A stretch of 64,000 bases of DNA from Rutidosis leptorrhynchoides (Eukaryota; Streptophyta; Magnoliopsida; Asterales; Asteraceae): assembly GCF_046630445.1 (NCBI RefSeq), contig NC_092333.1:361029501-361093500 (forward strand), given 5' to 3'. Below the pieces are notes generated by a model. That model was given only the letters and a program-made list of their open reading frames with translations, was not told where the DNA came from and did no database searches. Below are positions 23,101 to 33,757 of the stretch, piece by piece (the first letter of the stretch is position 1; every line of letters starts with the position of its first letter). The position numbers and the translations under genes were made by a program.

Positions 23101-25796
23101 GTCATAAAACGTATGTGCAACGCCAACGAAGACTAAATCCTAATATGCAAGATGTTGTTAAGAAAGAGATTATTAAACTGCTAGATGCAGGTTTGATATA
23201 TCCAATCTCTGATAGTCCATGGGTAAGCCCAGTTCAATGCGTGCCTAAGAAGGGTGGCATGACTGTCATCACAAATGAGAAAAATGAGCTTATTCCTACT
23301 AGGACTGTAACAGGATGGCGTGTATGTATTGATTATAGAAAATTAAATGACGCCACCAGAAAAGATCACTTTCCCTTACCTTTCATAGATCAAATGTTGG
23401 AAAGATTAGCCGGAAATAGTTACTATTGTTTTCTAGATGGATTTTCCGGATATTTTCAAATTCCAATAGCACCCGAGGATCAAGAGAAAACCACATTCAC
23501 GTGCCCTTATGGTACTTTTGCTTACAAACGCATGCCATTTGGACTTTGTAACGCCCCTGCAACCTTTCAAAGGTGTATGATGGCGATTTTTCACGACATG
23601 ATAGAAGAATGCATGGAAGTATTCATGGATGACTTTTCAGTCTTCGGTGATACATTTAAATCATGTCTAGTTAATCTGGAACGAATGCTAATTAGATGCG
23701 AAAAATCAAATCTAGTATTTAATTGGGAGAAATGCCATTTCATGGTTAAAGAAGGCATCGTTCTTGGACATAAAATTTCAAAAGAAGGAATTGAAGTGGA
23801 TAGAGCTAAAGTAGATGTAATTGCTAAACTTCCACATCCCACCAATGTTAGAGGAGTTAGGAGTTTTCTAGGGCATGCCGGTTTTTACCGACGTTTTATA
23901 AAAGATTTTTCTAAAATTGCCACTCCTATGAATAAACTCCTAGAAAAGGATGCGCCATTCATCTTTTCAGATGAGTGTATCAAATCTTTTAATATTCTTA
24001 AAGAAAAACTCACTAATGCGCCGATCATGATAACACCAAATTGGAATATACCATTTGAACTAATGTGCGATGCAAGTGATTTTGCAATGGGAGCCGTTTT
24101 AGGACAAAGGATTGAAAAACGATTTCAACCTATATATTATGCTAGTAAGACATTACAAGGAGCACAAACGAACTATACAACAACTGAAAAAGAACTCCTT
24201 GCTATTGTCTTTGCTTTTGACAAATTTCGATCATATCTCGTTCTAGCAAAAACGGTGGTCTATACCGACCATTCTGCTCTTAGATACCTATTTTCAAAAC
24301 AAGATGCTAAACCAAGATTAATCCGTTGGATCTTACTCTTACAAGAGTTTGATATTGAAATCCGAGATAAAAGAGGAGCAGAAAATCTCGCCGCTGATCA
24401 TCTTTCTCGTCTTGAAAATCCTGAGTTAGAAGTTCTGAATGAATCAGCCATACAAGACAACTTTCCTGATGAATATCTATTGAAGATAGATTATAAAGAA
24501 ATCCCATGGTTTGCAGACTATGCAAACTACTTAGTTTGTGGACTCCTTGAAAAAGGATTATCGTACCAAAGACGAAAGAAATTCTTCAGTGATATAAAAC
24601 ACTATTTCTGGGAAGATCCACATCTGTTTAAAAGTTGTCCCGATGGAATAATACGCCGATGTGTATTCGGAAATGAAGCTAGTAAAATTTTAAACCATTG
24701 TCACACAGGACCAACAGGAGGGCATTATGGGCCTCAACTAACAGCAAGAAAAGTTTATGAAGCTGGATTCTATTGGCCAACAATTTACAAAGACGCACAC
24801 CTTCTTTGCAAATCCTGTGATGCATGTCAAAGGGCCAGAAAAATAAGTCAACGTGATGAAATGCCACAAAATGTCATCCAAGTATGTGAAGTATTTGACA
24901 TTTGGGGTATTGACTTTATGGGTCCATTTCCAAAATCTCATAATAATCTATATATACTCGTAGCCATTGATTATGTATCTAAATGGGCGGAAGCACAAGC
25001 TCTCCCAACTAACGATGCACGAGTTGTAGTAAACTTTTTAAAACGTCTTTTTGCAAGGTTTGGAACACCAAAAGCTTTAATAAGTGATCGGGGTACTCAT
25101 TTCTGTAATAATCAACTTGAGAAAGTTCTTAAAAGATATGGAGTAACTCATAAAATCTCCACAGCATATCATCCACAAACAAGTGGACAAGTTGAAAATA
25201 CCAACCGAGCTTTAAAACGTATTCTAGAAAAAACCATAGGATCAAATCCAAAGGAATGGTCCATTAAATTGGAGGATGCACTTTGGGCTTTTAGAACAGC
25301 CTACAAAACTCCAATTGGAACCACACCTTTTAGACTTGTTTATGGAAAAGCATGTCATCTTCCAGTAGAAATTGAACACAAAGCATTTTGGGCTTTGAAG
25401 ACATGTAATCTTGATTTACATGAAGCTGGACGTCTACGATTAAGTCAACTAAATGAATTAGAAGAATTAAGACATGAAGCATACGAAAATTCGTTAATCT
25501 ATAAAGAAAGAACGAAGAAATGGCATGATAAAAGAATCAGAAGTTCAAAAGAATTTAAAGAAGGAGACAGAGTTCTTCTTTTCAATTCACGATTCAAGCT
25601 ATTTCCTGGAAAATTGAAATCAAGATGGTCTGGACCATTCATAGTCAAAAGAGTTTTCCCATACGGAATGATAGAATTAATAAATTCAAATGGGATTGAA
25701 TTTAAAGTTAATGGTCACAGAGTTAAACATTACATACATGGTCCGATGGAAGTCGACAACGAAGTTAATCACAATTTCGACACCACAGCTAACTAA
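20190..25796 (+). CDS. Athila B gag-pol polyprotein (1868 aa), intact
   Basis: Single open frame from ATG to TAA. Gag core about residues 110-320; variant zinc knuckle C371-C374-H378-C383 (CX2CX3HX4C); Gln/Asn-rich linker; protease with D705 in DLGAS rather than DSG, a version typical of Athila; RT with D1147-D1148 in MDD; RNase H with D1294; integrase HHCC finger, then D1575, D1633, E1669, with exactly 35 residues between the last two. No chromodomain. All catalytic residues are present and there is no stop or frameshift, so it could be active. The protein makes particles, copies RNA to DNA and integrates it. Expression of pol relative to gag must rely on processing, since there is one frame. 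Confidence 0.96.
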   Translation: MHRARRSSPFVRSPPVTRSRHRLTNITAVDFSLESSSSQPSTSVQISDNPFFEPNLTIENPENIQERFIDPEPLNFPPEPPIIQTEIVEERTIKTESSSDTDSTNSIMENLEPLSMEDRMRAKRTGQGHAITHPDINAPDYEIKGQILHMVTNQCQFSGAPKEDPNEHLRTFNRICTLFKIREVEDEQIYLMLFPWTLKGEAKDWLESLPEGAIDTWDVLIDKFLKQFFPASKAVRLQAEIVTFTQKPNETLYEAWTRYGKLLRGCPQHGLDTCQIVQIFYRGCDITTRKDIDIAAGGSIMKKTETDAYKIIDNTASHSHEWHQEKDIIRSSKAARADSSHDLDSISAKIDAFERRMEKMTKDIHAIRISCEQCGGPHLTKDCLSIELTMEQRENISYINQRPGNNYQNNYQPPRPIYNQNQNYNRNIPYNNQQGPSNQQVSNNTYNQQRPNFQNKPPQQTDDKKPNLEDMMTKLVETQTQFFTSQKQTNEQNAQAFRNQQASIQNLEQEVSNLERLIGERKPGSLPSDTNANPRNETAKAITTRSGTTLKPPEIPVTSDETIPTPQEPQPDQDKEKEPVVEKVNEDNTVKDKPYVKPYQPPLPYPSKMKKEKLEAEHSKFLDMFKQINVNLPFIDVISGMPRYAKFLKDLITNRKKMEELSAVTMNANCSAVLLNKIPEKLSDPGSFTIPCFLGSLSSIEALADLGASINLMPYSLYAKLDLGELKPTRISIQLADRSIKYPRGIMENMLVKVGTLVFPVDFVVLDMEEDSQVPLILGRPFLNTAKAMIDVFGKKLTLSIEDESVTFSVDRAMQQPQSADDTCYYIQTIDAHAELLEEFPELQGTGECSLGEGNEPIDEAEMLATLIANGYEPTTEEIQMLKEEDRYRYKSSIEEPPKLELKPLPNHLEYAYLHGESELPVIISSSLTENEKSQLISVLKAHKPAIAWKIHDIKGISPSYCTHKILMEEGHKTYVQRQRRLNPNMQDVVKKEIIKLLDAGLIYPISDSPWVSPVQCVPKKGGMTVITNEKNELIPTRTVTGWRVCIDYRKLNDATRKDHFPLPFIDQMLERLAGNSYYCFLDGFSGYFQIPIAPEDQEKTTFTCPYGTFAYKRMPFGLCNAPATFQRCMMAIFHDMIEECMEVFMDDFSVFGDTFKSCLVNLERMLIRCEKSNLVFNWEKCHFMVKEGIVLGHKISKEGIEVDRAKVDVIAKLPHPTNVRGVRSFLGHAGFYRRFIKDFSKIATPMNKLLEKDAPFIFSDECIKSFNILKEKLTNAPIMITPNWNIPFELMCDASDFAMGAVLGQRIEKRFQPIYYASKTLQGAQTNYTTTEKELLAIVFAFDKFRSYLVLAKTVVYTDHSALRYLFSKQDAKPRLIRWILLLQEFDIEIRDKRGAENLAADHLSRLENPELEVLNESAIQDNFPDEYLLKIDYKEIPWFADYANYLVCGLLEKGLSYQRRKKFFSDIKHYFWEDPHLFKSCPDGIIRRCVFGNEASKILNHCHTGPTGGHYGPQLTARKVYEAGFYWPTIYKDAHLLCKSCDACQRARKISQRDEMPQNVIQVCEVFDIWGIDFMGPFPKSHNNLYILVAIDYVSKWAEAQALPTNDARVVVNFLKRLFARFGTPKALISDRGTHFCNNQLEKVLKRYGVTHKISTAYHPQTSGQVENTNRALKRILEKTIGSNPKEWSIKLEDALWAFRTAYKTPIGTTPFRLVYGKACHLPVEIEHKAFWALKTCNLDLHEAGRLRLSQLNELEELRHEAYENSLIYKERTKKWHDKRIRSSKEFKEGDRVLLFNSRFKLFPGKLKSRWSGPFIVKRVFPYGMIELINSNGIEFKVNGHRVKHYIHGPMEVDNEVNHNFDTTAN

Positions 25797-25807
25797 GTGT
25801 GGGGAGA
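25795..25807 (+). promoter_or_regulatory. Purine motif after Athila B pol (extra PPT-like)
   Basis: AAGTGTGGGGAGA overlaps the pol stop. The same core recurs at 30045, 30383 and 31658, the last one abutting the 3' LTR and acting as the presumed polypurine tract. In copy A the matching site is mutated (AAGTGTGCGGAGA at 11206). Extra internal purine tracts have been reported in the Athila/Tat group; whether these prime plus-strand synthesis is inference. Confidence 0.5.
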
Positions 25808-25968
25808 ATCAAGTCTTTAAAGGATAATATGTATTTCTGTTAGAGTTAGATTGTCTGTTTTCGTGTAGTTCTCGAAAATGGAACACGTATGGTCTTTCCC
25901 TAGCAGACCCTAAAGAACTAGTCTTCTCCCCCCATTCTGAATTTTTATTTTTTTTAGGTTTTTACAAA

Positions 25969-26385
25969 ATGAAGACTGCCTGTGAACTAAACCATGGTCT
26001 AATGCTACACGCTTTGATCACTAAACGTAATAATGACATACTACCGAGTGAATTAGTATCAGTAATCAGAGAAAGAATGGACGGAGTTAGAAAAGGATCC
26101 AGATGCGAAGATAATAAGTTAAAATTTGGTAAAGGAAAATCAAAATCCGCAGCGAAAAGAAGAGCACGACACCTAGAACGATGTCACAAATGCGGAAAAT
26201 GGTCACATGGAGGTAAATGTTCAAATAATCAAACCTATTCAAATACCGAATTTGTTACTTTATGCAGAGACGGACCGTTCATATGTTTAGAAGAAAAGAC
26301 AATGAATGCTCGAGGTTACGCCTATGCAGCCATGGAAAACCAATTAAACCGACTATCTTATGAATATAATAGATCATATAACTAA
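25969..26385 (+). CDS. Athila B ORF2, small zinc-knuckle protein (138 aa)
   Basis: Begins at ATG after a T-rich tract, 170 bp downstream of pol. A basic segment (KSAAKRRARHLER) precedes a C-X2-C-X4-H-X3-C knuckle, then an invariant stretch with two further Cys (CRDGPFICLEEK). About ten residues differ from copy A, mostly conservative and outside the knuckle. No match to gag or pol parts is recognised. It may be a separately expressed nucleic-acid-binding protein, or a remnant exon of an ORF3 transcript. Confidence 0.65.
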   Translation: MKTACELNHGLMLHALITKRNNDILPSELVSVIRERMDGVRKGSRCEDNKLKFGKGKSKSAAKRRARHLERCHKCGKWSHGGKCSNNQTYSNTEFVTLCRDGPFICLEEKTMNARGYAYAAMENQLNRLSYEYNRSYN

Positions 26386-27328
26386 GAAATCTATTTCACA
26401 GGTATGTCTGTACAGTTTTTATTTTTATTTTTATTTTTAACCTTTTGATAATAAACGCTAATTTGTTCGCTAAAAAAGTATTAAATTGGTATTGAATAAA
26501 ATTAGGTTTGGCGACCGAAATTATTGATATCATTCAAAAATTTATTACATCACTGCGAAATTTAACGTTTATTCTTAAGGTATAAATATCTTTAATCAAT
26601 CAACCCAAAATATTTCAAAAATTCGTCATGAGTTAAATTAGGTCTTGGAACCGAAATTACTTTACCGAAAAGAGGGGCGCATATTTTTGATAATATTTGA
26701 TTGATTAAAGTGGGATAAAAAGACAAAAAGATTTTTAATTTTATTTTTACCATGTTTTTAATCTTAATATTTAAATCTTAAATTAATATTGTAAACTTTG
26801 TAAAAACAATATATCTAAAATATTTGAAAAATTAATATAAGTTTGATATGAATTTATAAATTTTTTAAGTTTGGTGTGAATTTTTAATTTTTAAAATATA
26901 AATTTTTAATGTTATGCATTTCAAATTTTAAGTTTGGTGTGAATTTTTAATATTAATTTTGAATTTTATATTTAAGTTGTGTGAATTTAAAAACAAAAAT
27001 TTACTTTATCTCATTAAGTTAAGAATATGATTTTTAAAATTCGTCGTAAGTTGAAGACTAGGTCTTTGAACCGAAATTGCTTTACCCAAGGGAGGGACGA
27101 GAACTTTTATTATCATTATTTTTAATCTTATTGAATTAAAGTATGCCAAAAACATTGAAAAAAAACCCAAAAATCTTAGCTTTTAAAACAATCGCTACAA
27201 AAAGACAAATTTTAAAATTTTGTCGAAGGACGGACTAGGACATCGATCCGAAACGACCTCGTCCTAAATAACAAGGGAAACAAAATTTTAAAATTAATTA
27301 CTTAATTGTTTTTATAAGTTAAAGATTA

Positions 27329-27359
<31 letters not shown>

Positions 27360-27574
27360 AGCAAACTCCGCTACTCGCGGAGTTTGAAGTGCAAACCTCC
27401 GCGACTCGCGGAGGGACCAAAACCCAGAAAAAAAATAAAAATAGCTGAACGATCAGTATACTCCCACACACAAAAACAACTCGAATTCTGCTGCGAAAAA
27501 CCCCGAAAAACCACCCAAAAACACCTCAAAAATCCCAATTTTAACCGTTAATCACCAAATCTTTTGCTAAAATC
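26386..27574 (+). other. Athila B spacer between ORF2 and ORF3
   Basis: Non-coding and AT-rich, with degenerate copies of the AAGTTTGGTGTGAATTT motif (26826-26995), a poly(A) run (about 27335-27358) immediately before a palindrome pair (27363-27414), then the 5' flank of ORF3 exon 1. Compared with copy A, B has an additional segment at about 27150-27335. Confidence 0.6.
27363..27414 (+). promoter_or_regulatory. Paired palindromes upstream of Athila B ORF3
   Basis: Inverted repeat AAACTCCGC-5-GCGGAGTTT at 27363-27385 and CCTCCGCGACTCGCGGAGG at 27396-27414 (9-bp arms), centres 31 bp apart. Position matches the CATGCGATCGCATG-type pair of copy A at 12602-12652 although the sequence is different. 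It lies 160 bp before the ORF3 start codon, where a promoter for a separate transcript could sit (inference). Confidence 0.65.
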
Positions 27575-29602
27575 ATGTTGAGAAGGATGATATCTAAGAA
27601 TTACTCAAGAAAAACGGTAAATTTCTACACCTAAACACCATTTAATTCGAAATTAGGTGTTCTTGAGCTAATTTTTCCCCAATTTGATTTTGATGCTTTT
27701 TAGTGTAATTAGACTTAAATTGTTTATGTATTATGCTTGTATAACCTAGATTGATGCTGTTTAACATGATTAGAAGCCTTAAACTTCAAATTTTGAGTAA
27801 TCTAGGGTTTGTGTTCTTGAGCAAATTTGGGGCTTTTTGATATAAACAGGTTATGGCCGATTTTTGTCATGAATTGTTGCTAAATTGAGTAGTGTAACAT
27901 GTCTAGGTAGTTAAATGATCCAAACTTTGAGCCTAAACATGATTTTGAGAATTAAAGTGGACTTTTTCAAGTCTAAAATTCATGAACTTGATTTTTGAAA
28001 GATAATGCCATTTGAGACTTGTTTAATTGCTAGTAATGATTATTTTGACATGTTATTTGAGTTGAATGCTTATGAACTTGGCGAAAATTTTCGTATATGC
28101 TTATTTGAAAAAGTGTAGATTTGATAAAAATGTGAAAATAAGCTTAAGTTTGATATAAATTGATAATGTCATTGTAATTATTTTGATTGATGATTTTGCT
28201 GACACTAATGCATATTTGGATGCACAAAATTTGTGTTTGATGTGTTTTGCAGAATGAAAGGGGTGAATCTTCATCCCAAGCCCGCCATGCTCCTGCTGAG
28301 AATTTGGAACAACAGGAGGTAGATAACTACTACAAGCAGGATGTACCTCATCCAGTCATGACCTTTTCAGATATGCACTTGGAACAGTTGCACACGAACC
28401 TGAGATTTGACAGACTTTGGATAGATTATCCAAAATATCAACGGGGTTTGCATACTCTTCACTCTAAGGTTGTTGAGGTACCGAGGGTCATAGAATGGGG
28501 ACCCTTAGAAGCTGTAGAATTGGCCGGGCCAATTAGGGAATTACTGGTACAGAGGTATGGTAATTCTTCTTTTAATGACTGGATATGTTTATTCACCATA
28601 CGCAGACCTGTATATAAAGTATGGTGTGAAGAGTTGTTATGTAGTATAGAGTTGAATGATCGGGTAGCTAGTTTAACCGATCGTTCTTTTATTAGATTTT
28701 TGTTAGGCGGTTCGATGCGCCACATGTCTTTACTGGACATGGCTCAGACTTTACGTATATATACGCCTGAGGAATTAGTGTCTGCCGATTGTAGAGGATT
28801 GATACTAAACGGTAGAAAGATAGATGAGAATTTTGATACACACGGTGTGTGGAGTCAAATGACAAGCCATCACCGTTTCAAAGGGGGAAACTACTCTTAT
28901 TTGGATATAGATAGAGCCGAATTAAGAGTAATACATAGGTTTTTAGCTAATTCGATTACACAAAGGGGTAAAAACAAAGAAAAGGTAAATGAACAAGATT
29001 TGTTTTACCATATGTGTATTCGAGACCCACAGAGCGCTGTAAGTATACCATATTGTGTGGGTTATTATTTATCAGCTATGGTTCGGGGGATGCGACCACA
29101 TAGCATAATAGGAGGTGGTATTTTTATTACTTTGATTGGTGAATATCTCGGTGTGGATATAAGTCGGGGGGGGGGATTATTACTAGAAGAGCCGGAACCC
29201 CGCGACACTATAGGTTTAAATGTATACCATGGTGCGAAAGTTTTGAAGCGGCGAAATAACGCCGCAGTACGATACCATGGTAGACATCCACAGGTGGAGA
29301 GAAACCAGGAACAAGGTAATGTAGGAGGGGGGAATGAGATGCAAGAAATGCATAGGTTTATAGCTTCTCAGGAATACGAAAATGCTAGACAGAGAGCATT
29401 TGAAGATTGGCAAGTTCATCAGAACCAGATCATAGCGCATTGCCAACATATAGGTAGAAACTATATTCCTACACCAAAACCCGTCTTCCCTCCTTGGTCG
29501 ATAGAGATGCAGCCACCATATCCTACGTATGACCCTGCCGAAGCATTCTATAGCACTTATGGTTATGCCTGGAACCCCTATTGGTACCAATATCATCCTT
29601 AG
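27575..29602 (+). CDS. Athila B ORF3, spliced env-position protein (about 463 aa)
   Basis: Exon 2 (28253-29602) is open but has no usable ATG at its start. A short exon at 27575-27616 (ATG plus 13 codons, basic, MLRRMISKNYSRKT) ends at GTAAAT; the intron is 27617-28252, ending TTTTGCAG, and joins exon 2 in phase 0. Copy A shows the same layout with a different first exon sequence, which supports the model. The body (about residues 50-330) resembles the ATHILA ORF-1 family; the C-terminus is Pro/Tyr-rich. No signal peptide or convincing membrane segment is seen, so the env label only describes position. Function unknown. Confidence 0.75.
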
Positions 29603-31672
29603 TTTACTTATTATTTTTTATTATTTTGTAATTTGTAATTATTGATACATTTAATATTTTTGTTAATATTGTAATCATTTTTATAATTATCTAACTTTTA
29701 TTCTTAGATTTTAATAATTTTTGAATGTGGGGTAATAAACCAAACTTCAAAAATATGTTTATATGTTTGCAGTTTATCTTATGTACACAACAGGGTAAAA
29801 CAACGCATTTTCAAAGACTGGCATTAAGTTCAGCAAAAGCAACTAATTTTGACGACAAGATGCAAAATATATGTGAAATAACAACAAGACGGAATGAACA
29901 AATGATGTGCACCATTTATCATTCAGCAAACAAACGCCAATATATTTGGAAACTTTGGTAAAAATTTAATCATTTTCACACAAATCACCCTCAATAATTT
30001 AAATTGTTACTGATTTCTTGCAAATGAGGGCATTGCAAGATCTTAAGTGTGGGAAGGGGTTAAATTCTTTCGGATTTTAAAATTTTTTACTTTATACATT
30101 TGGTTACCATTAAAAATACTAGTAAAGCAGTAGTTGTATTAGAATCCAGTGCTCTCTGATAAAAAAGAACAGCCCTAGTCTTATATACTGACTACCCAAT
30201 TCTAGTAAAAATTTTCAATTAAATGAATTCAAATCATGTTTATACATATTTATGAACGATAAAACTAGGTTTTAACACCGAAATTATTGTTACCTCGGAA
30301 AGGACATAAATTGAGAAACAAACTAAAATGTTAAAATTCATTTAAAATGGAATAGAGGACGATAAAAAGGAAAATAAAAGCCAAGTGTGGGAAAATTTAC
30401 CAAGTTATCTTAAACATATGTCACATATATCTGTAACAAATAACTGAAAATACTTTTGCTTTGGACTAAACTAAACTGTTTTACCCAATGAAAGAAAAAA
30501 AGAGATGGATCTACACGATGAATCAATTCCATCATTTAAAAGGAAGTAAAGTCTTCCGAAAAAGACACGCGCTTCTTGATTTAGGTCATGAAATTGTCGT
30601 CCAGACCAGCTGTAGGTTGACGAAAAATCTAGAAAAGTCATCACTAAAATCAGCAGGAAATTCACGGACCTCAGCATTAAACAGGGTCGCCAAGTGGTCA
30701 GATTTATCCTAACCATGAGAAGGATTTATCTCGTACAATGGGGGGGCACCGTGCAAATTAGCTTGATAAGACTAATGAATCAGATCCCCAGAAAGGATAA
30801 TCTCCTTAAAGATTAAAAATCAGCTTTTAAGACTGATATTACTCAATCCTTGAGATTGACCTTAAAGATTGAGAATTCAAACTCATGGAATTCAATGATA
30901 TCTAAACTCGAGCTTAAACGAGAAAATATTTTGATCAAAATTACAAACCGATTTGTTTTCTGAAAACCCTATTTTCAATGCGTTCATTACCATTGAACGT
31001 AAAATCCTAGGAATTCACCTGGAATTCATTAGGTCACCTGAATCAAATCGGGTGTCAACCGTAAGAACGGTGGTTGCATAGTGGTCAAAGACAGGACCTT
31101 GTGCCAGACCGAAAAAAAATTATAAGGATGAGCTTTACTATTTCCCCTACCAAGGATAGTAATTGCGTCCGACACGTTATAGACCATAATCAAAAGCATG
31201 TCACGGGACATTGCCTTAAACAGTTGCTTGTTCAACGCTTTCCTTTACAACCGGACGGTAGTTTGCCGAAAGGTAATATACGGGACAAGTAAACTGGACG
31301 TGTTGCTTTCCAAATACAAGGTTAGCAAGTGGGTGACACAAAACCGCAAGTTTTGAGCTAAAATTTTCAAATCTGAAACCCACCAAACCCACAAAAAAAT
31401 ATTTTGCAAACACCGGTAAAGGGTTATTCCGGAAAACTTATCTAGGGTAAAAACTAGATTTCAAAAGATCAAATGTTTTCATAAAGATCCAATTTCCTTA
31501 ATGGATCTAAATTTTTATAGTCATGTGGGACTGTAAACCATATCGTTACTACCATTGTTTATACCGCCGTATAGAAATCACTGATGTACAAAGTGTGAAG
31601 AATAAAGAAGTGATTCTAGTATTTCAAGACAATATTGCTTGAGGACAAGCAACGCTCAAGTGTGGGAATATT
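29603..31672 (+). other. Athila B 3' non-coding region and polypurine tract
   Basis: About 2 kb without a supported gene. Purine motifs AAGTGTGGG(A) occur at 30045, 30383 and 31658; the last, CAAGTGTGGGAATATT, directly abuts the 3' LTR and is the likely plus-strand primer. A 74-codon ATG ORF at 30488-30712 is interrupted in copy A, so it is not called. This region is collinear with 14985-16803 plus 33649-33757 of copy A. Confidence 0.7.
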
Positions 31673-33648
31673 TGATAATGCTAAAAACGAACATATATTT
31701 CATAGCATTATTCCTCAAGAAAGACAAGCTTTTAGTTGCAATTGTTCTATTTACAAGAGATATTCGTTTAAATAATAAAAGGTGAAGATAAAAGACAGAT
31801 TCGACGAATTGAAGACGCAAACGACCAAAAAGCCCAAAAGTACAAAAGACGATCAAAAAGGTTCCAATTATTGATAAGAAACGTCTTGAAATCACAAGAG
31901 TACAAGATTCAAAACGCAAAGTACAAGATATAAAATTGTACGCAAGGACGTTCGAAAATCCGGAACCGGGACCAGAGTCAACTCTTAACGCTCGACGCAA
32001 CGGACTAAAAATTACAAGTTAACTATGTATATAAATATAATATAATATATAATTAATTATATTAATTATATATATATTATATTTATATATATAAAACCGT
32101 CGGCAGAGAAACTCCAAGGGTGTGAGCTGTAATTTCTATCTCCGCGACTCGCGGAGTTTGAAGGGCATTTTGCCGCGAGTCGCGGAGCCCCAATTTTCAA
32201 CCCTGGCTATAAAGCAAACCGAATTCTGATCAAAATATGATCATCTTTTTCTTCCTCTTCATACGTAAAATTTATATTTATATTTATAATTTATATTTTA
32301 ATTTTAATTATAATTCTAATAATAAGGGTATGTTAGCGAATGTTGTAAGGGTGTAAGTCGAAATTCTGTCCGTGTAACGCTACGCTATTTTTAATCATTG
32401 TAAGTTATGTTCAACCTTTTTATATTAATGTCTCGTAGCTAAGTTATTATTATGCTTATTTAAAACGAAGTAATCATGATGTTGGGCTAATTACTAAAAT
32501 TGGGTAATTGGGCTTTGTACCATAATTGGGGTTTGGACAAAAGAACGACACTTGTGGAAATTAGACTATGGGCTATTAATGGGCTTTATATTTGTTTAAC
32601 TAAATGAAAGTTTGTTAATGTTAATATAAAGATTTACAATTGGGCGTCCCTATAAATTACCATATACACTCGATCGGACACGATGGGCGGGGTATTTATA
32701 TGTACGAATAATCGTTCATTTAACCGGACACGGGAATGGATTAATAGCCACTAGAATAATTAAAACAGGGGTGAAATTACATTCAAGGGTAATTGGTGTA
32801 ATTGTTAACAAAGTAGTAAAACCTTGGTTTACACGCAGTCGATAACCTGGTGTATTCATTAAACAAAGTATTAAAACCTTGTTACAATTCGAATCCCCAA
32901 TTAGTTGGAATATTTAACTTCGGGTATAATAATAATTTGACAAGGACACTTGCAATTTATATTTATGACTGATGGACTGTTATGGACAAAAACCAGACGG
33001 ACATATTGAATAATCCAGGACAAAGGACAATTAACCCATGGGCATAAAACTAAAATCAACACGTCAAACATCATGATTACGGAAGTTTAAATAAGCATAA
33101 TTCTTTTATTTCATATTTAATTTCCTTTATTTTATATTTAATTGCACTTCTAATTATCGCATTTTTATTGTTATTTAATCGCACTTTTAATTATCGTACT
33201 TTTTAATTATCGCAATTTTATTTTATCGCATTTTTATTATTCGCAATTTCATTATCGTTATTTACTTTACGCTTTAATTTAAGTCTTGTATTTATTTTAT
33301 ATTTTACATTAGGTTTTAACTGCGACTAAAATCTTAAAATCGACAAACCGGTCATTAAACGGTAAAAACCCCCCTTTATAATAATAATATTACCTATATA
33401 TATTTGTATTTTTATAAAAGTAAACTAATATAGCGTTGAGCTTTGTTTAAAGATTTCCCTGTGGAACGAACCGGACTTACTAAAAACTACACTACTGTAC
33501 GATTAGGTACACTGCCTATAAGTGTTGTAGCAAGGTTTAAGTATATCCATTCTATAAATAAATAAATATCTTGTGTAAAATTGTATCATATTTAATAGTT
33601 TTTCCTAGTAAAATATAAGCTATTTTATATACACCTCGCATAACATCA
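31673..33648 (+). repeat. Athila B 3' LTR (1976 bp)
   Basis: Same ends and same length as the 5' LTR, followed by CAAGC (33649-33653), the duplicated target. Differences from the 5' LTR by eye are few, for example in the AT repeat near 32060, the TATA repeat near 33398 and single bases near 33466 and 33634. Confidence 0.96.
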
Positions 33649-33757
33649 CAAGCCCACAAAAATATTTTGCAAACACCGGTGACGGGTTATTCCGGAAAAC
33701 TTATCTAGGGTAAAAACTAGATTTAATTTTTAAAAGATCAAATGTTTTCATAAAGAT
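33649..33757 (+). mobile_element. Athila copy A, short right remnant
   Basis: Matches 31386-31485 of copy B, and resumes copy A exactly after the CAAGC duplication. Homology stops at AAAGATCC near 33757, where LINE ORF1 sequence begins. The last about 190 bp before the LTR, and the 3' LTR of copy A, are missing, so the junction is a deletion or rearrangement. Confidence 0.85.

Larger units (their letters stand above)
16809..33648 (+). mobile_element. Athila copy B, complete LTR retrotransposon (16.8 kb)
   Basis: Two LTRs of equal length (16809-18784 and 31673-33648), 5-bp target duplication CAAGC on both sides (16804-16808 and 33649-33653), tRNA-Asp-type primer-binding site after the 5' LTR and a purine motif before the 3' LTR. 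Internal order: long leader, gag-pol, zinc-knuckle ORF2, spliced ORF3. RT, gag and protease (DLGAS) sequences are of the Athila lineage. By eye the LTRs differ by about half a dozen substitutions and two dinucleotide-repeat changes, so the insertion is recent. It may be autonomous. Confidence 0.96.

Noticed and set aside
30488..30712. 74-codon ORF in the Athila B 3' region
   Set aside because: Interrupted by a stop in copy A at the same place, and low-complexity; most likely non-coding.
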